From Euryarchaeota archaeon UBA130 (GTDB taxonomy: Archaea > Thermoplasmatota > Poseidoniia > Poseidoniales > Thalassarchaeaceae): a DNA stretch of 13,410 nt. The DNA is taken from positions 785 through 14,194 of the forward strand of contig DAVY01000028.1 of NCBI GenBank assembly GCA_002505775.1, given 5' to 3'. Under the pieces are notes generated by a model, which searched no databases, was not told the origin of the DNA, and saw only the letters and a list, made by a program, of their open reading frames with translations. Made by a program: the position numbers and the translations under genes. Shown in pieces: positions 1 through 5,636 of this stretch. Position 1 is the stretch's first letter, and each line of letters opens with the position of its first letter.

Positions 1-751
1 TCCACCTTGCTTCTTCCCTCATCTTTTTAGTGGTATGATATACAATAAGTATCATGACACATGTTATGACGGTGCCAACAAACGTCAAGAAAATCAGAAA
101 AGCCCCTGGTTCTTGAAATACCTCCTTAGTGACGATAATATTCGTCGTCTCATTGCTGTCTCCCGTGGATGTGAATTTTACATCATATGTGTTATTTATA
201 TACACGTAGATTTGCCCGATGAATTCATATCCAGGGATGCTTTCATTTGCATTATTGAAATAATCACAATCTGAGGGGTCACATCGTTCGAATGAAGCAC
301 CGTCCCTGGGTATTGATACATCGACTGTCTTCCCTTCTTGTACCCACACTCTTATCGCCCCACGTATATCAGTTAACTCAACTATCCAGCTTTCGTCGGC
401 GGTTCCTTCCCATATCACCTCTCCTACGAATTGAGGATCCTCAGGACCATATTCATCATCCCAGAGCGAAAAATCGTCACCTTGATTGATAATTTCCCCA
501 ACATTTATGATGATCATGCCTGGGCCCAAGATGAGCAATATTCCAAAGAGAAAAAGGGCCCTGATTATCTCCCCCCAGGAACCTAAAGACTCGTTCAGTC
601 TCTCTTTCAGTTTGTCAAATTGGTCCACATTCACGCTGTCCCATTGGACATCATTCAAACTTTTCCATGCAATCTTCAGGCCTTGATTTGGATAGTTATT
701 CTCGTATTTAGCGAGGTAGCTATGTGATTTAGGTGAATAACGCACACTCAT
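1..751 (-). CDS. Membrane protein with two helices and an extracytoplasmic domain (3' end off the window)
   Basis: The ATG is at 749-751 and the frame stays open for 250 codons to the left edge, so the C-terminus is missing. I do not recognise a named family. A hydrophilic N-terminal part of about 60 residues is followed by a strong hydrophobic helix at about 63-86 (LFLFGILLILGPGMIII), then about 130 polar residues, and a second helix at about 216-238. The basic KKMREEAR stretch after helix 2 suggests that both ends are cytoplasmic and the middle segment is outside. The middle looks beta-rich and holds Cys157 and Cys162, which could form a disulfide. The protein at 3634-4443 has a comparable layout, without sequence similarity that I could see. 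The gene is divergent from the nitroreductase. No Shine-Dalgarno site or clear TATA box is visible before the ATG. Confidence 0.8.
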   Translation of the reverse strand, partial: MSVRYSPKSHSYLAKYENNYPNQGLKIAWKSLNDVQWDSVNVDQFDKLKERLNESLGSWGEIIRALFLFGILLILGPGMIIINVGEIINQGDDFSLWDDEYGPEDPQFVGEVIWEGTADESWIVELTDIRGAIRVWVQEGKTVDVSIPRDGASFERCDPSDCDYFNNANESIPGYEFIGQIYVYINNTYDVKFTSTGDSNETTNIIVTKEVFQEPGAFLIFLTFVGTVITCVMILIVYHTTKKMREEARW

Positions 752-814
752 AGAGGTGTCCCCCAGTCGGTAGTCACCGCTGAATGATGGACAGACAATC
801 TAGGAGTAGTGGGT

Positions 815-1543
815 ATGGATATGTTTTCTGAGGACTTTCAATCGTTCGTATCATCAAGATACTCGACCAGGGACTTCCTTTCTACTCCGGTCCCTGATGA
901 TGTAATAGAGCAAATCATCGCAGATGGTTTGGCCGCACCTAGCTGGAGCAATACTCGGCCCATTCGGGTTGCTGTGGCCAAGGGGGACGTGAGAGACAGG
1001 CTTTCGAATGACTTCCTTTCCAGGTGGGAAGCAATAAAGGGGGCACGTAATGGATTACTCGGTAAGATCAAAGCGGTACTGAAAAGACGGGGATTACCCA
1101 CAAGCAACTGGATAATCACCAGGCCCTATCACAAAGACTTGATTGGCAGGTCCAAAAACCAAGGAATGAGTTTTTTCAATCATATTGGCATTGACAGAGA
1201 GGACAAGGTCGCACGCGATGAGGCTTGGGCAAGAAATTACGATTTCTTTGGGGCCCCTGTGGAGTTGTTCATTTTTACCCACAAATCACTAGGTAAATAT
1301 TCTGCGTCAGATGCAGGATTATTCATGCAGAACCTTATTCTTTCGGCGCATTCCAGGGGGTTGGGAACATGCCCCCAAGGTGCAGTGGCAGTCTGGGAGG
1401 ATGCCGTACGTAAGGAGTTTGAAATAAGCAAAAATTATTCCCTTCTCTGTGGCATATGCCTAGGTTACCCGAGTGACGAAAGGGTAAATTCCTTCAAGGC
1501 TGATCGACCTAGTCCATCTGAAATAATCCTACCAAAAAAATAA
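815..1543 (+). CDS. Nitroreductase family FMN-dependent oxidoreductase
   Basis: Flavin enzyme of the nitroreductase fold, which uses NAD(P)H to reduce nitro, quinone or related substrates in the cytoplasm; the substrate here cannot be told. Family signatures, numbered from the ATG at 815, are the N-terminal SSRYSTRDF stretch (about 13-21) that binds the FMN phosphate, PSWSNTRP (about 43-50), FFGAPVELFIF (about 146-156), the helix DAGLFMQNLILSA followed by GLGTC (about 167-186), and CGICLGYP near the C-terminus. The frame also has a GTG at 809, but AGGAG at 802-806 lies eight bases before the ATG at 815 and only two before the GTG, so 815 is preferred. The product is about 242 residues, slightly longer than many single-domain members, with an extra polar stretch at roughly 70-130. 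It stands alone, convergent with the methyltransferase gene. Confidence 0.9.
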   Translation: MDMFSEDFQSFVSSRYSTRDFLSTPVPDDVIEQIIADGLAAPSWSNTRPIRVAVAKGDVRDRLSNDFLSRWEAIKGARNGLLGKIKAVLKRRGLPTSNWIITRPYHKDLIGRSKNQGMSFFNHIGIDREDKVARDEAWARNYDFFGAPVELFIFTHKSLGKYSASDAGLFMQNLILSAHSRGLGTCPQGAVAVWEDAVRKEFEISKNYSLLCGICLGYPSDERVNSFKADRPSPSEIILPKK

Positions 1544-1607
1544 GCTCTAAATCGTGGATGAGTGTACAATCGAAGAATTGGGGACTTATATTTCTAATAA
1601 CGGATTA

Positions 1608-2366
1608 TTAATCGGAATTATCGAAAGAATCAGCGGCTTGCGATATAACTCCAAGTAACCTGTGAATCTCATCATCTTTGGGGAGCCCTCTCATTAGAAC
1701 TCGGATCATAGTCTCCTCTATGCCTTGTTTTTTGTGCTCCTTGGTAGACATATTTTCCACTAATCTATTGATTTCGGACCTTAAAATCCTCCTGAGCTCT
1801 GGATTTAGTAATCTAGATTCTTGTCTTTCGATAGAGTGCTTATCTGAAATATTTGAGTACCAAGAGTAGCAGATTATCGATACTGCATGACTGAGGTTCA
1901 AAATTGGATATCCTTCCCATGTTGGTATCGTTAACAGCAGGTCGCATTCATGTAACTGTTCGTTCGTTAGTCCGATATCCTCAGGTCCGAATACAAATGC
2001 AACCTTCCCTTCGACCCCCTGAAGACGTTTAGGAATCTCCTCAGGGGTAACAAAATGTCTGAAAGATATCTTATCCCCTATTTCCCTCTTGCCAGATGTG
2101 CCTATGACTACTGAGCAGTCCTCTACCGCTTGTTTAATGCTATCAAAATGCGCGCAATTATCCAATATTTGTTGTGCGTGTTTTGCCCTATTCCTTGCTT
2201 CATCAGACCAGATTCCATCTCTGCCTACGACTCTCAACTCATTAATTCCGAAATTTAGTATCGTTCGTGCCACTGCACCTATGTTACCATCGTATTTGGG
2301 GTCAACTAAGACTATTGTGACCTTTCCGTTTTCGGCAGGGGTATCGATTTCTAACCTGCCTCCCAT
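1608..2366 (-). CDS. TrmH/SpoU-family RNA 2'-O-methyltransferase, TrmJ-like
   Basis: SPOUT-superfamily methyltransferase with a trefoil-knot AdoMet site. TrmJ members methylate the 2'-hydroxyl of nucleotide 32 in tRNA. Motif 1 is YDGNIGAVAR with its key Asn, motif 2 is VFGPEDIGLTNEQL, and motif 3 is LNLSHAVSI, in the correct order and spacing. IPTWEGYPILNLSHAV resembles the TrmJ IPT...LNLA pattern. The C-terminal helical tail (ETMIRVLMRGLPKDDEIHRLLG) matches the small TrmJ C-terminal domain. I favour the ATG at 2366, which has GGAG five bases upstream and leaves a short N-terminus before the first strand, as in relatives. A GTG at 2414 would add 16 residues and overlap the S17e gene by 11 bases. 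This is the last gene of the ribosomal operon. The tRNA-32 specificity is inferred from family resemblance. Confidence 0.87.
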   Translation of the reverse strand: MGGRLEIDTPAENGKVTIVLVDPKYDGNIGAVARTILNFGINELRVVGRDGIWSDEARNRAKHAQQILDNCAHFDSIKQAVEDCSVVIGTSGKREIGDKISFRHFVTPEEIPKRLQGVEGKVAFVFGPEDIGLTNEQLHECDLLLTIPTWEGYPILNLSHAVSIICYSWYSNISDKHSIERQESRLLNPELRRILRSEINRLVENMSTKEHKKQGIEETMIRVLMRGLPKDDEIHRLLGVISQAADSFDNSD

Positions 2367-2403
2367 GTGAACTCCAAGAGAGTCCCATTCATCAGCTATC
2401 CGC

Positions 2404-2595
2404 TTAGTCGACACGCCTTTGTTTGTATCTTGTGATGTAGCCGGCTATCCAATTCCTCATTCTCTTATTTCCAACATCGGAAAATTCGCTTACAAGTTTT
2501 TTATTGTTGTCAAAGTCATCGGTGAATTGATCGGGATATAGCTCGAGGAGCCTTATTGCTCTTATTTTTATGAAAGAAGGTCTGATATTTCCCAT
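2404..2595 (-). CDS. rps17e: 30S ribosomal protein S17e
   Basis: Small-subunit ribosomal protein shared by archaea and eukaryotes. The 63-residue product starts MGNIRPSFIKIRAIRLLE and continues with LYPDQFTDDFDNNKKLV and a C-terminal RMRNWIAGYITRYK, matching the compact archaeal S17e, whose hallmark is the final RNxIAGY(I/V)T. An upstream extension of the frame is possible, but the ATG at 2595 has a GGAGG-type site a few bases before it and gives the exact family N-terminus. The L31e stop codon lies one base upstream (TAA-A-ATG), so the two genes are probably translationally coupled. In many archaea the position after L31e holds aIF6; here it is S17e. Confidence 0.95.
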   Translation of the reverse strand: MGNIRPSFIKIRAIRLLELYPDQFTDDFDNNKKLVSEFSDVGNKRMRNWIAGYITRYKQRRVD

Positions 2596-2596
2596 T

Positions 2597-2860
2597 TTAA
2601 TCCTCCAGTAATTTGACCTCGAGGGGGAAACCCTCTTCTCTGGTACAGACAACCTTGATTTTTCTTGGGGGCTTCTGCATTCCTCTGGACCAGATATAAT
2701 GATTGACTGCCTCATCTATCCAGATGTCCTCATCCTCCCTCTTCTTCATGTGTCTAGCCACATGGTTTTTGATTTCGGTGATGGCTCTATTTGCCCTTCT
2801 TGTCCTGGGAACGTTCCATGCCGCCCTTAGGGGTATTGTCATCTCCTTGATCTCCGCCAT
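2597..2860 (-). CDS. rpl31e: 50S ribosomal protein L31e
   Basis: Large-subunit ribosomal protein found in archaea and eukaryotes, located near the peptide exit tunnel. The 87-residue product begins MAEIKEMTIPLRAAW, continues with the typical RTRRANRAITEIKNHVARHM helix and the IWIDEAVNHYIWSRGM segment, and ends in the PPRKIKV strand of the family. The start is well fixed: the mRNA reads GAGGTGAGATC before the ATG, a near-perfect archaeal Shine-Dalgarno site, and only four bases separate it from the L39e stop. It lies in the middle of the S19e-L39e-L31e-S17e-TrmJ operon. Confidence 0.97.
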   Translation of the reverse strand: MAEIKEMTIPLRAAWNVPRTRRANRAITEIKNHVARHMKKREDEDIWIDEAVNHYIWSRGMQKPPRKIKVVCTREEGFPLEVKLLED

Positions 2861-2864
2861 GATC

Positions 2865-3020
2865 TCACCTCTGAAGCTTACTTCTTCTCCACATGTGTCT
2901 CTTTGGGTGTGTGGTAGTGTTGCGATTTGTCCTCAGCATAACCCATACTGGAACCCTTCTGTTCTGTTTTGTGACCTTCATTAACCGCCTCTTCTTTGCA
3001 TGGGGCTTGTTTCTTGCCAT
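2865..3020 (-). CDS. rpl39e: 50S ribosomal protein L39e
   Basis: Very small basic large-subunit protein (51 residues) that lines the peptide exit tunnel in archaea and eukaryotes. It begins MARNKPHAKKRRLMKVTKQN, with RRVPVWVMLRTNR following and WRRSKL near the end, the standard L39e pattern of basic residues around Val-Pro-Val-Trp. The frame extends upstream without a stop for 23 codons, but the ATG at 3020 gives the family N-terminus and follows GGTGTGAT, which overlaps the S19e stop codon. Spacing from S19e is only ten bases. Confidence 0.97.
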   Translation of the reverse strand: MARNKPHAKKRRLMKVTKQNRRVPVWVMLRTNRNTTTHPKRHMWRRSKLQR

Positions 3021-3030
3021 AGTATCACAC

Positions 3031-3501
3031 CTAATAATTCGAAAGTCCTGGGTGCCTCTCAACAGCTTGGTCCCTAACTTCGTGAGCAACTGAGTCCAGC
3101 AGGGATTGGCCTGCAGGAGTTAATACCTTTCCGTGATTGACGTTTCCAGCTGCATTCATCTTACTCTCGATGAGGCCGGCGTTGAACAGCTGTTGCATTA
3201 TGGTTCTAGAGATGTTTCGTGATCCAGCAACGGCTCTGTTGGGTTTAACGCCTCTGTCCTTGGGGCCACCGAAATGTTGTGCCATGTGATTTGCCCCGAT
3301 TGGCCCTAACTTGCCGACTTTCCTGAGTATTGCCGCTGACCTGATGAACCACCAATTATCCTGGGATGGAGGCCTTTCCCTGTGGGTACCAGTCTTGACG
3401 ATGGAGGACCATTCAGGTGGACTAATAGCCTCCATTTCAGCCAAACGAGCTGAAAGCTCACCTATCAAAAGGTCTGCCGGAACATCGTGATACGTAGTCA
3501 T
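3031..3501 (-). CDS. rps19e: 30S ribosomal protein S19e
   Basis: Small-subunit ribosomal protein specific to archaea and eukaryotes, with a winged-helix-like fold. The 156-residue product contains NWWFIRSAAILRKV (about 54-67), preceded by a HRERPP segment, then LGPIGANHMAQHFGG, NISRTIMQQLFNAGLIE and GKVLTPAGQSLLD, all family landmarks. I chose the ATG at 3501 because GGTGAGGCT lies directly before it; a TTG at 3516 would add five residues without support. It is the first gene of the operon, and a TATA-like TTAAATA sits about 35 bases upstream of the ATG, giving a leader of roughly a dozen bases. The PDCD5-like gene that often follows S19e in other archaea is absent here. Confidence 0.96.
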   Translation of the reverse strand: MTTYHDVPADLLIGELSARLAEMEAISPPEWSSIVKTGTHRERPPSQDNWWFIRSAAILRKVGKLGPIGANHMAQHFGGPKDRGVKPNRAVAGSRNISRTIMQQLFNAGLIESKMNAAGNVNHGKVLTPAGQSLLDSVAHEVRDQAVERHPGLSNY

Positions 3502-3535
3502 AGCCTCACCGAGCAACCGCGCGTCTAACAGTCCC

Positions 3536-3542
3536 TATTTAA
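3536..3542 (-). promoter_or_regulatory. TATA box of the ribosomal operon
   Basis: On the minus strand the sequence reads GGTTAAATAGGG, a good archaeal TATA element. Transcription starting about 25 bases downstream would begin near 3513-3515, just upstream of the GGTGAG ribosome-binding site and the S19e ATG at 3501. This is a sequence match only. Confidence 0.55.
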
Positions 3543-3633
3543 CCGTGATGACAAGGGAGTCGCAATACATGCGCCCCTCAGAGAGTTGTTGGCCACTACA
3601 AGGATTGAAATTACTATCACTCTACGCTGATGC

Positions 3634-4443
3634 ATGAGAAAGACGATGTCGCAGAATCCTAACATGCTTAGGACGATGATTGGAATCGGTCTAACTTTGA
3701 TATTCGTATTGGGCTATGCAGTGTATTCTAACACTGTTGAGTCAGAGTATTATGGGTACAACACATCGAACGAGCCTGAGCCTCTGACCCTAAATCAAGA
3801 TGATTCGGGCATCTCTGAGTGGTATGTATCCACCAACTCTCCTATCACTTGGATCAATGTATCCGTTGCAGGTGCACCTGTAGACTCTGTCCTTAGAGTC
3901 CAAGCTGATGGTGTCTCATGGTATCACTCACCACTACTAGGAGAGAACAAGGATTACCCGTTTAATTGTGAGGGTGACGGTGATTTCAGTGACTTAGTTG
4001 ACACGTGTGCTTACTCCAGTACGCACGAGCTACCTGTCCCGGACTCAGGTGACGTCGTTATCAGAGGGATAGTTTCTTCCGTACTTCCAATCGAAGGGCT
4101 TGGCTACTTGCAAGCAGACGACCTGAATGAGGCAGAGGATCTTGCTAGTGACCTCATATATGGAGAAAGTGGGGTTGTAACATGGAGGATTGGGGTATAC
4201 GACTCAGATGGCAACTCGACTCCAAGTGATAATGTGGTCATTACGGCTGATATCACTGTACATGATTTAGTCGATGTAAAAGAGTTCGAAATCGATCCGA
4301 TTGAGGAGTCTGTATACAGCTTGGCAACCCTGATTGGATGCTTCACTCTGATGCTGATCGTTCCACTGATAATCTACTTCTCGGCCATCTACAAGGCAAA
4401 GAAGGACGAAAGTGTGAGATTAGATGCTCCATCTCTCGACTAG
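3634..4443 (+). CDS. Membrane-anchored protein with large extracytoplasmic domain
   Basis: A 269-residue protein of unrecognised family. The first helix is at about 13-32 (MIGIGLTLIFVLGYAVYS). About 190 polar, acidic, strand-rich residues follow, including Cys112 and Cys125, a candidate disulfide, and the repeated pattern WYVSTNSPITWINVSV typical of beta-sandwich surface domains. A second helix lies at about 227-251 (LIVPLIIYFSAIY), with a basic end (KAKKDES). The charge layout suggests that both termini are inside and the central domain outside. The ATG at 3634 has no ribosome-binding site, so the mRNA may be leaderless; an alternative ATG lies at 3646. It is divergent from the ribosomal operon. 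Its TAG stop overlaps the TAG stop of the convergent PqqD-like gene in a shared CTAG palindrome at 4440-4443. A role in the cell envelope is inferred only. Confidence 0.83.
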   Translation: MRKTMSQNPNMLRTMIGIGLTLIFVLGYAVYSNTVESEYYGYNTSNEPEPLTLNQDDSGISEWYVSTNSPITWINVSVAGAPVDSVLRVQADGVSWYHSPLLGENKDYPFNCEGDGDFSDLVDTCAYSSTHELPVPDSGDVVIRGIVSSVLPIEGLGYLQADDLNEAEDLASDLIYGESGVVTWRIGVYDSDGNSTPSDNVVITADITVHDLVDVKEFEIDPIEESVYSLATLIGCFTLMLIVPLIIYFSAIYKAKKDESVRLDAPSLD

Positions 4444-4814
4444 TCCTTTAGAATAACCAAATTAAGCTCTATGAATCGATTTATCGAGGAAGAGCAGCGT
4501 TCGTTGGCTGGAACTATTTCCTCATTGTAGCATTCTTCCATTATTTCGATAATCTCTCCGAATGACCTACTTCCATCCATCAGCTCCCAAAGAGCCGAGT
4601 TTAGCTTGTCCAAAGGCCTCTTGAGATATTTTGGGGCTCTCAGAACTCTAGCCAGAAAACTCTCTACCAACGAGAAGTCTTTCTCGATCACAATCACAAC
4701 TTGTCTGTTGGATATTCCATGAGATTGAATGGCGATGGAGCCATAGCCGAAACTGTCACTCAAAGTCCATTCGCATGGAAGCCTGACTGGTATGCTGTGG
4801 ACTGAGACCGTCAT
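4440..4814 (-). CDS. PqqD-like (RRE-type) small protein
   Basis: The C-terminal half (about 66-122) reads like a PqqD domain: RPLDKLNSALWELMDGSRSF, then GEIIEIMEECY, then a helix ending in NRFIELNLVIL. In known systems PqqD-type domains are RiPP recognition elements that hold a precursor peptide for a radical SAM or other modifying enzyme. No such enzyme or obvious precursor is in the window, so the partner is unknown. The N-terminal 65 residues contain two or three predicted strands (about 24-44) and then FLARVLRAPKYL. The start is clear: GGGGTGATCC, overlapping the stop of the upstream small gene, directly precedes the ATG. It is the last gene of a tight trio with the FMN reductase-like gene and the 56-residue membrane protein. 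The PqqD call rests on motif resemblance; a degenerate winged helix is the alternative. Confidence 0.68.
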   Translation of the reverse strand: MTVSVHSIPVRLPCEWTLSDSFGYGSIAIQSHGISNRQVVIVIEKDFSLVESFLARVLRAPKYLKRPLDKLNSALWELMDGSRSFGEIIEIMEECYNEEIVPANERCSSSINRFIELNLVILKD

Positions 4815-4817
4815 GGA

Positions 4818-4988
4818 TCACCCCAGTATCACCCATATCATCAGACTTACCATGCAACAGGTACCTGAGATCGCAAAGGACCTGGTTAGATTCTTCGCAC
4901 GTAGGACGTTTTTAGAGACCCAAGTCATAACACCCAGGAGCGCGGACAAGAAAAGTAGAATCTCGCTACCGGGAGGCAATGTTTCCAA
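4818..4988 (-). CDS. Small two-helix membrane protein (56 aa, TTG start)
   Basis: This small frame fills the gap between the FMN reductase-like gene and the PqqD-like gene almost exactly. The likely start is TTG at 4988, one base past the upstream TGA stop, with GAGGAG five bases before it. The stop TGA at 4818-4820 lies three bases before the next ATG and forms part of that gene's GGGGTGA ribosome-binding site. The product starts METLPPGSEILLFLSALLG and has two hydrophobic segments (about 10-24 and 41-56) joined by a basic loop, SKNVLRAKNLTRS. That pattern suggests a helical hairpin with the loop in the cytoplasm. No family is recognised. A plus-strand open frame over the same bases overlaps both neighbours on the other strand and is hydrophilic, so I read it as a shadow. 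Support is position, ribosome-binding sites and composition, not homology. Confidence 0.6.
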   Translation of the reverse strand: METLPPGSEILLFLSALLGVMTWVSKNVLRAKNLTRSFAISGTCCMVSLMIWVILG

Positions 4989-4989
4989 A

Positions 4990-5535
4990 TCATCTCCTCA
5001 GTTTGATTGTGCTTTCGACTAGGGAAGTGGAGATTGAGGATACCCGCTCGTTTAGGGAAGCATCTTTCAAATTCCCATTCTCATCAAATGCATTTTTGAT
5101 GTGAGGAATAGCCGCCTGTTCTGGTATCACCCATCCGTGAATCCATCTTGCGGCAATCCTCATGTGATTTAGGGTGTTATTACTGGGCTGACCACCCAGC
5201 GTCGATACCAAGCCAAAGACCTTCCCGGATGTGTGCTTTGAGTATAGCCAGTCAAGACTGTTTTTCATTACTCCACTCATGGTACCATGATATTCTGGAC
5301 TAGAAAGTATGAATGCGTCAGCCTTAGTGGCCAACTCTTGGAATTCCTTGACATTGGGGTCGTCCCAACATCCATCTGCTCCTACAAGGGGGAGGGGTTT
5401 TGAACCATGATCCCAAACAATGGTTGCTGCCCCCAGATTAGAACACTGTTCTAGCATGATCTCAAGCATTCTGCCATTCGCGGAGTCAAGGTCATATGTT
5501 CCGCAAATCCCCATGACCAGTATCTCATCATCCAT
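4990..5535 (-). CDS. NADPH-dependent FMN reductase-like flavoprotein
   Basis: Flavodoxin-fold protein of 181 residues in the NADPH-dependent FMN reductase/quinone reductase group, which binds FMN and transfers electrons from NAD(P)H. The strongest signature is SSPEYHGTMSGVMKNSLDW at about 78-96, the isoalloxazine-contacting loop. The phosphate loop is CGTYDLDSANGRML at about 11-24, in place of the commoner GSxRxxSxN, and STLGGQPSN (about 111-119) matches the second flavin loop. The substrate is unknown. The ATG at 5535 has no Shine-Dalgarno site but has a TATA-like ATTTTGAATA about 26 bases upstream, which suggests a leaderless mRNA. It heads a compact minus-strand unit with the 56-residue membrane protein and the PqqD-like protein. 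Confidence 0.9.
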   Translation of the reverse strand: MDDEILVMGICGTYDLDSANGRMLEIMLEQCSNLGAATIVWDHGSKPLPLVGADGCWDDPNVKEFQELATKADAFILSSPEYHGTMSGVMKNSLDWLYSKHTSGKVFGLVSTLGGQPSNNTLNHMRIAARWIHGWVIPEQAAIPHIKNAFDENGNLKDASLNERVSSISTSLVESTIKLRR

Positions 5536-5556
5536 AGATACGGATAAAGGAGCCTG

Positions 5557-5568
5557 TATTCAAAATAT
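5557..5568 (-). promoter_or_regulatory. TATA-like element for the FMN reductase-like gene
   Basis: The minus strand reads ATATTTTGAATA here, centred about 27 bases from the ATG at 5535. That is the spacing expected for a leaderless archaeal transcript. It lies within the 101-base divergent spacer shared with the TPR gene. Confidence 0.45.
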
Positions 5569-5606
5569 GGGTAAGGATGACTTACACGGGCCCATCGTTA
5601 GACAAT

Positions 5607-5616
5607 ACTTATTTTT
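5607..5616 (+). promoter_or_regulatory. TATA-like element for the TPR gene
   Basis: ACTTATTTTT is centred about 26 bases upstream of the ATG at 5637, again the leaderless spacing. This is the main reason for choosing 5637 over the in-frame ATG at 5577, which would place the promoter inside the coding sequence. Confidence 0.5.
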
Positions 5617-5636
5617 CATTCGTACATCGAAGAGAC

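Noticed and set aside
35..686. Three plus-strand open frames at the left edge
   Set aside because: They lie opposite one continuous minus-strand frame that encodes a convincing two-helix membrane protein with a proper ATG; their translations have no domain-like features.
1544..1607. T-rich stretch (CTTATATTTCT) between convergent genes as a terminator
   Set aside because: It is short, with no stem. Archaeal terminators can be plain T-runs, but this one is too weak to call.
2596..2715. N-terminal extension of S17e by 40 residues
   Set aside because: It would overlap the L31e gene, and the extra residues are unlike the family; the ATG at 2595 with GGAGG upstream gives the exact family N-terminus.
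3517..3633. tRNA or small RNA in the divergent spacer
   Set aside because: No cloverleaf, box motifs or long stem could be found by eye; the spacer seems to hold only promoters.
4813..5022. Plus-strand open frame of about 70 codons
   Set aside because: It overlaps genes on the opposite strand at both ends, has no good ribosome-binding site or family match, and the minus-strand frame over the same bases fits the gap far better.
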